DNA from: Aliidiomarina indica
GTDB taxonomy: Bacteria > Pseudomonadota > Gammaproteobacteria > Enterobacterales > Alteromonadaceae
Assembly (NCBI RefSeq): GCF_015354615.1
Contig: NZ_JACAVQ010000004.1
Coordinates: 168,266 to 232,265, forward strand
DNA length: 64,000 nucleotides
Direction of reading: 5' to 3'
This document shows positions 40,322-48,599 of the stretch, one piece after another (the first letter of the stretch is position 1; every line of letters starts with the position of its first letter). A program made the position numbers and the translations under genes. The notes beneath the pieces are model-generated. The model saw nothing but the letters and a program-made list of their open reading frames with translations, searched no databases and was not told the origin of the DNA.

Positions 40322-40352
40322 GCACTGACGCAATAGCGGTGCGACAAAAGAT

Positions 40353-40427
40353 GCGGGAATAGCTCAGTGGTAGAGCACAACCTTGCCAAGGTTGGGGTCG
40401 CGAGTTCGAATCTCGTTTCCCGCTCCA
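40353..40427 (+). tRNA. tRNA-Gly (anticodon GCC)
   Basis: The 75-base gene folds into a complete cloverleaf. The acceptor stem is GCGGGAA with TTCCCGC, the D arm GCTCAGTGGTAGAGC, the anticodon stem CAACC/GGTTG with loop TTGCCAA, and the T arm GCGAG TTCGAAT CTCGT. CCA is encoded at 40425-40427. It lies downstream of orn, where E. coli has a tandem tRNA-Gly(GCC) cluster; here only one full copy exists. A terminator follows in a duplicated block. Confidence 0.97.
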
Positions 40428-40512
40428 AATTTGATGATAAAGCCACCTTCGGGTGGCTTTATTGTTTTTGTCCGCGATGAAACGAGATTACATCTCGATT
40501 GTTCAGGCCATC
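40418..40512 (+). repeat. 95-base direct repeat, copy 1 (tRNA-Gly 3' end and flank)
   Basis: Identical to 40572-40666 by direct reading. It starts inside the tRNA acceptor stem (TCCCGCTCCA), includes the terminator hairpin and ends at GTTCAGGCCATC. The copies start 154 bases apart. Confidence 0.93.
40437..40470 (+). terminator. Terminator of tRNA-Gly
   Basis: Eleven-pair stem ATAAAGCCACC / GGTGGCTTTAT around TTCG, followed by a T-run (GTTTTTG). A second identical copy lies at 40591-40624. Confidence 0.92.
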
Positions 40513-40524
40513 CATGGCCTGAAC
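40501..40524. repeat. Perfect inverted repeat at the end of repeat copy 1
   Basis: GTTCAGGCCAT and ATGGCCTGAAC, 11 bases each, separated by CC. In the second block only the left arm is present. The following 47 bases up to 40571 are GC-rich and match no gene that I recognise. Confidence 0.85.
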
Positions 40525-40571
40525 CCTGCGGGCTCCCTGCGGTCGCGCTCACGCGCATCCTGCGCTTAGAG

Positions 40572-40666
40572 TCCCGCTCCAAATTTGATGATAAAGCCAC
40601 CTTCGGGTGGCTTTATTGTTTTTGTCCGCGATGAAACGAGATTACATCTCGATTGTTCAGGCCATC
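40572..40666 (+). repeat. 95-base direct repeat, copy 2
   Basis: Second copy of 40418-40512. It retains the last ten bases of the tRNA-Gly gene plus the CCA triplet region, then the same terminator. No tRNA body precedes it, so it is either a remnant of a second tRNA-Gly or a short duplication. Confidence 0.93.
40591..40624 (+). terminator. Second copy of the tRNA-Gly terminator
   Basis: Same ATAAAGCCACC/GGTGGCTTTAT hairpin and T-run as at 40437, inside repeat copy 2. It would catch read-through before the maoP promoter. Confidence 0.88.
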
Positions 40667-40687
40667 ACCGAATAATTTCGAAAAAGA

Positions 40688-40750
40688 TTGACAAAACCAA
40701 ACAAGACCTCTATATCGTGTCCTGAACGCGACAGTTCGCTGTCGTTTAGG
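40688..40750 (+). promoter_or_regulatory. maoP promoter and 5' leader hairpin
   Basis: TTGACA (40688-40693) and TATATC (40711-40716) with a 17-base spacer form a near-consensus sigma-70 promoter. At the expected transcript start lies a stem CCTGAA..CGACAG / CTGTCG..TTTAGG capped by TTCG (40721-40750), with a two-base bulge. Confidence 0.75.
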
Positions 40751-40776
40751 ATGGTTGTCTGAATGGTGGAAATGAT

Positions 40777-41145
40777 ATGGCGACTGCAAATAGAGAAACG
40801 TTGCTTCGGAAACCGTTTAACGATTTTCGGAATTATCCTTATGGATTCGCCCGCTCTGGTGATTTCTCGATTCGTGAAAGTGATGCGTTGCTTCACTATG
40901 GTTGCTTAATAACAGCCATGTTGAATGGTGATTTTGCACCAGAAACAAAGGAAGATAAATCTTTGTTGGCGGTAGCGAAAGGCGAGAAGGCGCCAGAAAC
41001 TCCGGTAGAGAAAGCGTGGAGTAAATACCAAGCCCGTATCAACCGGCCGAAAGTAGGCAGCATGTATGGTCGTTCAAAAGTGGTCGACGATGAATCTGAT
41101 TTTGATTCAACTACCGCAGACGACGATCTGGTTGTTGAAGACTAA
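40777..41145 (+). CDS. maoP: MaoP/YifE family (DUF413) chromosome-organising protein
   Basis: A 122-residue protein of the DUF413 family. The core KPFNDFRNYPYGFARSGDFSIRESDALLHYG and EKAWSKYQARINRPK match E. coli MaoP (YifE), which with the maoS site confines the Ori macrodomain. The acidic tail (DDESDFDSTTADDDLVVED) is longer than in E. coli. The protein appears cytoplasmic. It has its own promoter and terminator and is not in an operon. Whether a maoS site exists here is unknown; I could not identify one. Function is by family membership. Confidence 0.88.
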   Translation: MATANRETLLRKPFNDFRNYPYGFARSGDFSIRESDALLHYGCLITAMLNGDFAPETKEDKSLLAVAKGEKAPETPVEKAWSKYQARINRPKVGSMYGRSKVVDDESDFDSTTADDDLVVED

Positions 41146-41149
41146 TTAA

Positions 41150-41179
41150 AAAAATGGCTCCCTCGGGAGCCATTTTTGT
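41150..41179. terminator. Bidirectional terminator between maoP and purD
   Basis: AAAAATGGCTCCC pairs with GGGAGCCATTTTT with a short TC-centred loop, between convergent genes, with A/T runs on both sides. Confidence 0.92.
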
Positions 41180-42471
41180 TAGTGAGAGTTGCTTTGTTCG
41201 CGAGATATAGCGCGATGGCCGATATCGGTGCGGAAATAAGCGTCGTTCCAGTGAATTTGTTTTACCAATTCATAGGCAGCTTTTTGTGCTGCGGTTACCG
41301 AGTCAGCTAATGCGGTACAGCAAAGCACTCGCCCACCCGATGTCACCGTCTTACCGTCTTTTAGGCTGGTGCCTGCGTGGAAGGTTTTGCCGTGTTGAGT
41401 CGGCGCTGGGATGCCTTCAATCACATCACCCTTGCGATAGCTATCTGGATAACCACCCGCGGCCATTACGACACCCACTGCAGCGCGTGGATCAAACTCA
41501 ATGGGCGTAGACCCTAATCGTGCTGCTAACGCATCTAAACACAACTCAACTAGGTCGGATTGTAATCGCATCATAATCGGCTGCGTTTCCGGATCGCCAA
41601 AACGGCAGTTGTATTCTAATACCTTGGCAGAACCGTCGGGTGCAATCATTAAGCCGGCGTATAGAAACCCCACATAGGTGTTCCCTTCAGCTTTCATGCC
41701 CTCTACGGTTGGACGCATCACATGCTCCATCACCCAATCGTTGACTGCTTGGGTAACCACAGGAGCAGGGGAGTAAGCGCCCATGCCACCGGTATTGGGA
41801 CCTTTATCACCGTTATCACGCGCTTTGTGATCTTGGCTAGAGGCAAATGGCAGAATCGTATCGCCATCAACCATGGCGATAAAGCTCGCTTCTTCACCTA
41901 CCAAAAACTCTTCGATAACAACACGGCTACCGGCATCACCAAACTTGTTGCCCGCAAGCATATCGTCGATTGCTGCGTCCGCCTGCTCTAGCGTTTCGGC
42001 GATGATCACACCTTTACCTGCGGCGAGGCCGTCGGCCTTAATAACAATAGGTAACGCGTGTTCGCGCACAAAAGCTTTGGCGGGCGCGATCTCACTAAAG
42101 TTTTGATAGGCTGCTGTTGGGATCTGGTGACGGGCAAGGAAATCTTTACAGAACGCCTTTGACCCTTCTAACTGGGCGGCTCCTTTGGTGGGGCCGAAAA
42201 TTGCTAATCCATGTGCTTGGAATGTATTCACCACGCCCAACACAAGGGGAGCTTCAGGACCCACGATAGTGAGTTCTATACGCTCTTTTTGCGCAAACGC
42301 GAGTAAGCGATCAATATCATCGGCGGCAATGTCCACATTGGAAATATGGGGCTCATTAGCCGTACCTGCGTTCCCTGGGGCAACGAATACATGTTCCACG
42401 CGGCTCGACTGCGCCGCTTTCCAAGCAAGGGCGTGCTCACGACCACCCCCACCAATCACCAGTACCTTCAT
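41179..42471 (-). CDS. purD: Phosphoribosylamine-glycine ligase
   Basis: Second step of purine synthesis: joins glycine to 5-phosphoribosylamine using ATP. The 430 residues match E. coli PurD. ATP-grasp marks are VLVIGGGGREHALAWK at the N-terminus, IVGPEAPLVLGV, FGPTKGAAQLEGSKAFCKDFL, IVIKADGLAAGKGV (about residue 143) and LEYNCRFGDPETQ (about 285). It is the last gene of a leftward group beginning at purH, with a methyltransferase gene between, nine bases upstream of it. In E. coli purH and purD are adjacent. Confidence 0.97.
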   Translation of the reverse strand: MKVLVIGGGGREHALAWKAAQSSRVEHVFVAPGNAGTANEPHISNVDIAADDIDRLLAFAQKERIELTIVGPEAPLVLGVVNTFQAHGLAIFGPTKGAAQLEGSKAFCKDFLARHQIPTAAYQNFSEIAPAKAFVREHALPIVIKADGLAAGKGVIIAETLEQADAAIDDMLAGNKFGDAGSRVVIEEFLVGEEASFIAMVDGDTILPFASSQDHKARDNGDKGPNTGGMGAYSPAPVVTQAVNDWVMEHVMRPTVEGMKAEGNTYVGFLYAGLMIAPDGSAKVLEYNCRFGDPETQPIMMRLQSDLVELCLDALAARLGSTPIEFDPRAAVGVVMAAGGYPDSYRKGDVIEGIPAPTQHGKTFHAGTSLKDGKTVTSGGRVLCCTALADSVTAAQKAAYELVKQIHWNDAYFRTDIGHRAISREQSNSH

Positions 42472-42480
42472 GCTTTTTTC

Positions 42481-43323
42481 CTACGCTTCAGGTTTTCTAA
42501 ATTTCAGGGTAAAGCGATCACTTTCCCCAATACGTTGATAATGCTCTCGGTCTGAATCACCGTGACGCAATGTAGGTGGCAATGCCCATACACCGCCTTC
42601 GTGGTCAGCAGTATCCTCTGGGTTTGCATTTACATCGCTACTGCCGATGTATTCAAATCCTGCTGCTTCAGCAAATGCGCGGGCCCAGCTTTCCTTCATA
42701 TAACCAGAGGAGCGCATCGCATCGTCTTCTTTATCTTCCGGTAAACGATGGTCAACGATGCCCAGAATGCCACCGGGCTTTAATGCGTCATAAAACGCCG
42801 TAAAAGCTGCGGTGATACCTTCTTCTTGGCCTTGCATAAACCAGTTGTGCAGGTTGCGGAAGGTAAGTACGCGGTCGGCTGTGCCAGCGGGCGCAATATC
42901 ATGGGCTTCGCCCGGTGCAAATGATGTGATCACCACGTTCTCGTATACGCTATCGCTTGCCATCTTCTCTTCGAAGCGGGTGCGCGAGTTACGATACATT
43001 TCGCGTGGATGCTCCGGTGAGAAATGGGCTGCATACAGCGTGCCTTCTTCGTGCAGATACGGGGCAAGAATCTCTGTGTACCAACCACCACCGGGCCAAA
43101 TTTCAACCACAGTCATGTCTGGCTTCACCTCGAAAAAACTCAAGGTTTCATAAGGGTTGCGAAAGGAATCGCGTTCAACAAAAGCGGGTGTGCGGTGCTC
43201 ACCGGCAATGGCTTCTTTGAGTGCCTGATTTCCGCCGTGGTTATGGGCGAAGGCATGGCTGCTTAGTGTGAGAGCACAAACTGCTGCCACACTGCCGAGC
43301 AGGTATTTAGCTTGGATGTTCAT
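42481..43323 (-). CDS. Exported SAM-dependent methyltransferase-like protein
   Basis: A 280-residue protein with a signal peptide (MNIQAKYLLGSVAAVCALTLSSHAFAHN) and a Rossmann methyltransferase-like domain. SAM-site marks are VVEIWPGGGWYTEIL (about residue 72), where the usual acidic-Gly-rich loop appears, TADRVLTFRNLHNWF (post-I/motif IV) and ALKPGGILGIVDHR (about 168), with GYMKESWARAFAEAAGF later. AAGGAG lies seven bases upstream of ATG 43323; an open frame extends back to 43509. SAM is not normally available in the periplasm, so the export signal is puzzling. The gene is between purH and purD. Confidence 0.82.
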   Translation of the reverse strand: MNIQAKYLLGSVAAVCALTLSSHAFAHNHGGNQALKEAIAGEHRTPAFVERDSFRNPYETLSFFEVKPDMTVVEIWPGGGWYTEILAPYLHEEGTLYAAHFSPEHPREMYRNSRTRFEEKMASDSVYENVVITSFAPGEAHDIAPAGTADRVLTFRNLHNWFMQGQEEGITAAFTAFYDALKPGGILGIVDHRLPEDKEDDAMRSSGYMKESWARAFAEAAGFEYIGSSDVNANPEDTADHEGGVWALPPTLRHGDSDREHYQRIGESDRFTLKFRKPEA

Positions 43324-43387
43324 AGTCGCTCCTTGCATACGTTGTTGTCGTGCGTATGTGTGATAAAAACACGTGCTATTAAGCGTA

Positions 43388-43418
43388 GCAGGGATTCGGA
43401 TACCTGGTGAATCCCTGC
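43388..43418. other. Hairpin between purH and the methyltransferase gene
   Basis: GCAGGGATTC and GAATCCCTGC form a ten-pair stem with an 11-base loop. No T-run follows on the minus strand, so it may be an RNA-processing or stability element rather than a terminator. Confidence 0.6.
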
Positions 43419-43456
43419 GCGCATCAGTGACAATACGTTCCGGCTCTGTTTTGGGT

Positions 43457-45028
43457 TTAGTGGCGGAAATGGCGCATGCCGGTGAATACCATGGCAATAC
43501 CATGCTCATCGGCGGCCGCTATAATTTCCTCATCTCGAATTGAACCGCCAGGCTGGATAATAGCCTTAATTCCCGCTGCTGCTGCGGCGTCGATGCCATC
43601 GCGGAACGGAAAGAAGGCGTCAGAAGCCATCACCGAGCCGGGCACTTCTAATCCCTCATCAGCGGCTTTGATTCCGGCGATTTTGGCACTATACACTCGG
43701 CTCATTTGGCCTGCGCCAACGCCAATGGTCATGCCATCTTTAGCGTATACGATGGCATTGGATTTAACGTACTTGGCCACTTTCCAAGCAAAGCGTAAAT
43801 CACTTAATTGTTGCTCGCTTGGTGCAATTTTCGTGACTACTTTTAAATCCGCATCGGCAACAATGCCATGATCGATATCTTGTACAAGCAAGCCACCTTG
43901 AACTCGTTTAAAATCAAGCTGGGCCTGACGTTTGGTGAAGGCCTCGGTGATGAGCAAGCGCACGTTTTTCTTCGCTGCGACGATACTTTGTGCCTTTTTG
44001 CTGGCACCGGGTGCAATAATCACTTCAACGAATTGGCGGTTAATAATGGCATGCGCAGTATTTTCATCAAGCGGCTGGTTAAACGCGATAATGCCACCGA
44101 ATGCGGAAGTAGGATCGGTTTTAAACGCGCGCTCATAAGCATCTAGAATGTTACTTCCGACTGCTACGCCACACGGATTCGCATGCTTCACGATGACACA
44201 AGCAGGCTCTTCAAATGTTTTCACACACTCGAGAGCAGCATCCGTATCAGCGATATTATTAAAGGATAACTCTTTCCCCTGTAGCTGCGTAGAACTCGCT
44301 ACCGAAGGCTCCTGATGGCTTGGATCGATATAAAAAGCAGCCTGTTGATGCGCGTTCTCGCCGTAGCGAAGGTCTTGTTTCTTATGAAATTGGAAGTTCA
44401 GGGTGCGCGGGAAGCGTTCTGGTGCTTGCACGTCTTGAATGCGCTGACCAAAGTAATTCGCAATCATACCATCGTAGGCGGCAGTGTGTTCGAAAGCGCG
44501 AATGGCCAAGTCAAAACGGGTTTCGTCGGTTACACCATCAAGGTCGGCGAGTTCTCCGAGAATACGGTCATAGTCACTCGCATTCACAACGATAGTAACA
44601 TCCCGATGGTTTTTAGCCGCTGCGCGCACCATAGTCGGGCCGCCAATATCAATATTCTCTATGGCATCTTCAAGCGTGCAACCGGGCTTTTTGACTGTGT
44701 CGGCGAATGGATACAGGTTTACTGCAACTAAATCGATTGGGTCGATACCGTGCTCATCCATGACCCCTTGATCTTTATCTCGGCGTGCAAGAATACCGCC
44801 ATGGATTTTCGGGTGGAGCGTCTTTACTCGACCATCCATTATTTCTGGTTGACCCGTGTGTGCAGACACTTCAATAACAGGCACACCGGCTTCTTCTAGC
44901 ATTTTAGCGGTGCCACCGGTAGACAGGATTTCGACACCCCGAGCGTGCAGGGCTTCGGCGAATTCAACAATGCCGGTTTTATCGGAAACGCTCAGTAGCG
45001 CGCGACGAATAGGACGAATCTGGCTCAT
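43457..45028 (-). CDS. purH: Bifunctional AICAR transformylase / IMP cyclohydrolase
   Basis: Performs the last two steps of IMP synthesis. The 523-residue protein has the N-terminal cyclohydrolase ([37 protein letters not shown], then [27 protein letters not shown]) and the C-terminal transformylase ([29 protein letters not shown] with Lys-His, [10 protein letters not shown], and [34 protein letters not shown]). All expected catalytic segments are present. It starts the leftward purine transcript; a promoter with TATAAT and a 5' hairpin lie upstream. No PurR operator could be identified with confidence. Confidence 0.97.
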   Translation of the reverse strand: MSQIRPIRRALLSVSDKTGIVEFAEALHARGVEILSTGGTAKMLEEAGVPVIEVSAHTGQPEIMDGRVKTLHPKIHGGILARRDKDQGVMDEHGIDPIDLVAVNLYPFADTVKKPGCTLEDAIENIDIGGPTMVRAAAKNHRDVTIVVNASDYDRILGELADLDGVTDETRFDLAIRAFEHTAAYDGMIANYFGQRIQDVQAPERFPRTLNFQFHKKQDLRYGENAHQQAAFYIDPSHQEPSVASSTQLQGKELSFNNIADTDAALECVKTFEEPACVIVKHANPCGVAVGSNILDAYERAFKTDPTSAFGGIIAFNQPLDENTAHAIINRQFVEVIIAPGASKKAQSIVAAKKNVRLLITEAFTKRQAQLDFKRVQGGLLVQDIDHGIVADADLKVVTKIAPSEQQLSDLRFAWKVAKYVKSNAIVYAKDGMTIGVGAGQMSRVYSAKIAGIKAADEGLEVPGSVMASDAFFPFRDGIDAAAAAGIKAIIQPGGSIRDEEIIAAADEHGIAMVFTGMRHFRH

Positions 45029-45087
45029 GGTCAGTTCTCGTAATTTGCAAGCGTGAAGGGAACATCACGGGCACACCGAGGAGGAGA

Positions 45088-45118
45088 AGCCGCATGATGG
45101 ATGCGGCTGTGCATTATA
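45088..45118 (-). promoter_or_regulatory. purH -10 box and 5'-end hairpin
   Basis: On the minus strand TATAAT occupies 45118-45113. About seven bases later, at the expected transcript start, AGCCGCAT / ATGCGGCT forms a perfect eight-pair stem (45088-45108), which would cap the leader. The -35 match (TTCGCT at 17 bases) is weak. Confidence 0.55.
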
Positions 45119-45171
45119 CGCGAAAACCTGAGTGAAGCGAAGTCAATCACGACCGCAATAACGGACGCGAG

Positions 45172-45981
45172 TTAGCCCTCTTGTCGTAGTCGCTGAATGA
45201 TTTGTTGCGCAGGTTGATAACCGTTAATCACGGTACCAGTGGAGAGAACGATAAAGGGGGTACCGGTAACACCGATGCGCTGGCCTAATTGATAGCCTTC
45301 CCGAATAATATTCTGGCAGGCTGCCGTTTTTGCAACGCTGTCGTAGGTATTACCCTGGGTGCCCGCTTTAAAATCATCCATAGCGGCACGTTGATCGTCG
45401 GCGCAGTAGATAGTCGTTAATTGGTCGAAGTCACGACCGCCTTGCAAGCCTGTACGGGGATAAGGTAGATAGTGAACACTCACACCTGCACTCGTGTACA
45501 TATCAATTTCTTCATGCAAACGACGGCAATAGCCACAGGTGGGGTCGGTAAACACGTAGATAGAGCCTACCGCATCAACGCCAGTGCTTGCTGGATACGT
45601 CACTAACATATCTTGGGATAGGTTTGGAATTTCCGTCGAGGCAATCTCGGCCATGCGTTGTGCACGATACTCTTGGCTTAAATTAGTAATGCTGGTGAGG
45701 TCGAAAAAATCACCCACAAATGCAAACTGGCCGTCACGACTGACAACCATGTTTTGGCCACCTAAATTTATTTCATAAAGATTATTAAACCCAAACTCTC
45801 CGAGATTTCGATGTACAACAATACTGGCATTGGCAAAGCGCGGATTGCCTTCACGAATGCTGCTGACAAGGGCACTGTGGTTATCGGTGTCTATTTCGGC
45901 AACATCATTACCATTACTGGAACTGAGGAAAATACCAAGCGCGAGAAGGATGGCGAATATAGGGATCAATAGTTTAGTCAT
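45172..45981 (-). CDS. dsbC: Periplasmic disulfide isomerase DsbC-like
   Basis: A 269-residue exported thioredoxin-fold protein. A signal or anchor (MTKLLIPIFAILLALGIFL) precedes an N-terminal dimerisation domain (about residues 30-120). The active site is FTDPTCGYCRRLH (CGYC, about residue 148), and the cis-Pro loop is VTGTPFIVLSTG. A second Cys pair (YCADDQ, AACQN) matches the structural disulfide of DsbC. Its reducing partner DsbD is also in the window, at 51105. The ATG has no strong RBS; a longer frame extends to 46020. It has no close operon partner. Confidence 0.92.
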   Translation of the reverse strand: MTKLLIPIFAILLALGIFLSSSNGNDVAEIDTDNHSALVSSIREGNPRFANASIVVHRNLGEFGFNNLYEINLGGQNMVVSRDGQFAFVGDFFDLTSITNLSQEYRAQRMAEIASTEIPNLSQDMLVTYPASTGVDAVGSIYVFTDPTCGYCRRLHEEIDMYTSAGVSVHYLPYPRTGLQGGRDFDQLTTIYCADDQRAAMDDFKAGTQGNTYDSVAKTAACQNIIREGYQLGQRIGVTGTPFIVLSTGTVINGYQPAQQIIQRLRQEG

Positions 45982-46088
45982 CAGGTGACATCCGTTACAG
46001 CAAGAAAAAAGAAAACTCACTCTACCCGAAGTAAGTTAAGAGCGCAAAGCCATGCGCTTTGAAATGCGTATGTGACAGTTACGGCAAT

Positions 46089-46123
46089 AAAAAAGCGCTG
46101 TTTTGTTAAGACAGCGCTTTTTT
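46089..46123 (-). terminator. Terminator of the dusB-fis operon
   Basis: AAAAAAGCGCTGT pairs with ACAGCGCTTTTTT around an eight- to ten-base loop, just beyond the fis stop on the minus strand. The ends allow use in either direction. Confidence 0.9.
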
Positions 46124-46146
46124 GCATTAGTTTGCGGAGTGAACGC

Positions 46147-46443
46147 TTAGTTCATGCCGTACTTTTTCAGTTTCTTACGTAGAGTACCGCGGTTAATACC
46201 AAGCATAGTCGCTGCCCGAGTCTGGTTACCACGGGTGTATGTCATTACTTCTTCGAGTAATGGCGCTTCAACTTCTGCGAGAACTAACTCATAAAGCTCT
46301 TCTGGATCTTGACCATCCAATTGCTTTAGAAAGTTATTCAGCGCCTGCTTTACCGAATTGCGTAATGGTTTCGGATTTGAATTCTGGCCAATGGTAGTCA
46401 AAGGTGTCGATACTGCTTCACGATTTCCGTTTTGGTCAAACAT
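46147..46443 (-). CDS. fis: Nucleoid-associated regulator Fis
   Basis: A 98-residue DNA-binding and -bending protein, equal in length to E. coli Fis. The C-terminal region with [37 protein letters not shown] is the helix-turn-helix and is essentially the family consensus. The N-terminus [49 protein letters not shown] contains the dimer helices. It follows dusB by ten bases, the conserved operon, and is followed by a strong terminator. Fis activates stable-RNA promoters such as the one proposed at 63900. Confidence 0.98.
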   Translation of the reverse strand: MFDQNGNREAVSTPLTTIGQNSNPKPLRNSVKQALNNFLKQLDGQDPEELYELVLAEVEAPLLEEVMTYTRGNQTRAATMLGINRGTLRKKLKKYGMN

Positions 46444-46453
46444 AATAGCGCTC

Positions 46454-47437
46454 TTATTTCTCGTCTAAGTTAACAAAATATTCTTCAAGTGCCTGCAATT
46501 GGGCGGGTGCACTTTCTAACGCATTAAATTGACGTTTGAAATCTGCTGCACCGGGCTTATCCGCCAGATTACCCTGCAAGTACCAACCGATATGCTTTCG
46601 GGCAATGCGTAGACCACGTTGTTCGCCGTAAAAGTCGTGCAACGCATTTAAATGTGTGCGCATTACCTCTGTGATTTCTTGACCCGTGGGCGGTGTATGT
46701 TCCGAACCGGTTTTCAAAAAATGCACTATTTCCCGAAAAATCCAAGGATTCCCTTGGGCTCCCCGGCCCACCATGACCGCATCAGCTTCTGTGTACAAAA
46801 GTACATCGCGAGCTTGCTGAGGTGTTGTGATGTCGCCATTTGCGACTACAGGAATGGATATAGCCTGTTTAATCGCCTTAATGGTGTCGTACTCTGCATG
46901 ACCTTTATACATGCAGCTACGGGTGCGTCCATGAACTGCGAGCGATTGAATCCCTTCCTGCTCTGCAATTTTCGCAATTAATACGCCGTTGCGATTCTCC
47001 GGATCCCATCCGGTACGAATCTTTAATGTAACGGGCACATCAACTGCTCGTACAACCGCGTGAATAATGCGTTGTACTAGTTCAGGATCTTGCAACAATG
47101 CAGAGCCTGCTAATTTTTTATTCACTTTCTTTGCCGGACAGCCCATATTGATATCAATGATTTGAGCACCTTCACGCACGTTGTGCTGAGCTGCTCGCGC
47201 CATCAGTTCCGGATCAGAGCCGGCAATTTGGACCGCACGAATACCGGGTTCCATCGAATGCACCATACGTGCACGTGATTTGTCGGTATCCCATACTTCC
47301 GGATTACTCGAGAGCATCTCGGATACCGCCATCCCTGCACCTAGCTGCATACACAACCGACGAAATGGCAGGTCAGTCACTCCAGCCATAGGTGCGAGTA
47401 GCACATTGTTTGTCAGTTGATAGGAACCTATCCGCAT
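46454..47437 (-). CDS. dusB: tRNA-dihydrouridine synthase B
   Basis: FMN-dependent enzyme that reduces uridine in the tRNA D loop. The 327 residues match E. coli DusB (321). Signatures are [19 protein letters not shown] near the N-terminus, [22 protein letters not shown] (catalytic Cys in CPA, about residue 100), [36 protein letters not shown] and [14 protein letters not shown]. The overall order is typical. Coupled to fis. Confidence 0.97.
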   Translation of the reverse strand: MRIGSYQLTNNVLLAPMAGVTDLPFRRLCMQLGAGMAVSEMLSSNPEVWDTDKSRARMVHSMEPGIRAVQIAGSDPELMARAAQHNVREGAQIIDINMGCPAKKVNKKLAGSALLQDPELVQRIIHAVVRAVDVPVTLKIRTGWDPENRNGVLIAKIAEQEGIQSLAVHGRTRSCMYKGHAEYDTIKAIKQAISIPVVANGDITTPQQARDVLLYTEADAVMVGRGAQGNPWIFREIVHFLKTGSEHTPPTGQEITEVMRTHLNALHDFYGEQRGLRIARKHIGWYLQGNLADKPGAADFKRQFNALESAPAQLQALEEYFVNLDEK

Positions 47438-47592
47438 CGGTTATTTTCTGTTCAGCGAAAGGGACGAGAATTTTAGGGAATTTACCGCGGAAAGAAAAGG
47501 CTAGAAAGTGACCAAATTTGAATAAAATTGCAATTTTTACACTTGACTTTAGCGTCCGAAAGACTCTCTTGCGGACGCCTGTTAAAGAGATG

Positions 47593-48474
47593 TTACTTTT
47601 GTCGTGTTCCATGCAGGAAGCACCACTCATCCACATATTGTACTGGGGCAAATTCGACGTCTGGGGCATAGGCTGCCATGACATCGTCCGCTTGCCTCGC
47701 AAGTATCCCTGATAGCGCCAACTGACCACCCGGTTTGAGGTAGTTCAAAAGGGTTGGTGCGAGTTCCTGCAAAGGGCCGGCGAGAATATTGGCAATGACA
47801 ATATCCACAGGCTCGCTCGGTGCAAATTCAGGTAAAAATGCATCAAACTTTTCGGCAACGCCATTTAAGGCAGCATTTTCGTGGGTTGCAAGAATGGCTT
47901 GCTGATCGATATCAGTGCCCACACAATGGCGGGCGCCCCGCTTCAGTGCGGCGATGCCGAGAATCCCTGAGCCGCAGCCGAAATCAACGACGGTTTTATC
48001 TTGCATATCGGTTTGCGCAACCCAACGCAGGCACATGGACGTTGTGGGGTGTGTTCCGGTGCCAAATGCCATGCCCGGATCGAGCAGAATGTTGGTCGCG
48101 TCTGCATGGGGCGGCTGATGCCATGAAGGAACAATCCATAAACCATTGCCAAAATCCATTGGCTTAAAGTTATCCATCCATTCACGTTCCCAATCTTTAT
48201 CTTCTAGCTGATCGGTTTTATAACGAAGTGGTTTTTGCAGGAAACTCACTTTCGCTAGATTGCTCACCACCGGGGTCATGTTAGTTTCGGCAGGGAACAG
48301 TCCGGTCACTTGGGTGAGCTCCCAAAGGGGAACTTCGCCGGGACCTGGCTCGAAGATAGGGGCGTCTTTGGCATCGCGATAGGTAACGGCTTGTGCGCCA
48401 TTGGCCATTAGAATATCGCCAAGTTGCCGTCCGTAATCTTCTTTCGTGGTAAGTGTCAGTTGTATCCAAGCCAT
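47593..48474 (-). CDS. prmA: Ribosomal protein L11 methyltransferase
   Basis: SAM-dependent methyltransferase modifying L11. The 293 residues match E. coli PrmA. The N-terminal substrate domain begins MAWIQLTLTTKEDYGRQLGDIL; the catalytic domain has DPGMAFGTGTHPTTSMCLRW (about residue 167), VVDFGCGSGILGIAAL (motif I) and IVIANILAGPL (motif IV, about 228). It lies 155 bases upstream of dusB on the same strand and 125 bases downstream of accC. A terminator at 48523 separates it from accBC, so it probably has its own promoter. Confidence 0.97.
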   Translation of the reverse strand: MAWIQLTLTTKEDYGRQLGDILMANGAQAVTYRDAKDAPIFEPGPGEVPLWELTQVTGLFPAETNMTPVVSNLAKVSFLQKPLRYKTDQLEDKDWEREWMDNFKPMDFGNGLWIVPSWHQPPHADATNILLDPGMAFGTGTHPTTSMCLRWVAQTDMQDKTVVDFGCGSGILGIAALKRGARHCVGTDIDQQAILATHENAALNGVAEKFDAFLPEFAPSEPVDIVIANILAGPLQELAPTLLNYLKPGGQLALSGILARQADDVMAAYAPDVEFAPVQYVDEWCFLHGTRQK

Positions 48475-48522
48475 GAGAATCTCGTTGTGAATGATGCATC
48501 TAAATTGGTCATGGGCGCCAAT

Positions 48523-48550
48523 AAAAAAGCTCAGGAGGAACCTGAGCTTT
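48523..48550 (-). terminator. Terminator after accC
   Basis: On the minus strand AAAGCTCAGG-TTCCT-CCTGAGCTTT is followed by T residues. It ends the aroQ-accB-accC transcript before prmA. Confidence 0.88.
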
Positions 48551-48599
48551 ATTGCGTTGGCGGAACCCGATTACGCCGCCTAGTTTAGCACAATCGGAT

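Noticed and set aside
42562..43266. Several plus-strand frames opposite the exported methyltransferase
   Set aside because: All lie within the minus-strand gene, have no RBS and no recognisable domains.
45119..45140. Possible PurR box upstream of purH
   Set aside because: The GTTTTCGCG half resembles a PurR half-site, but the central CG and the left half do not match.
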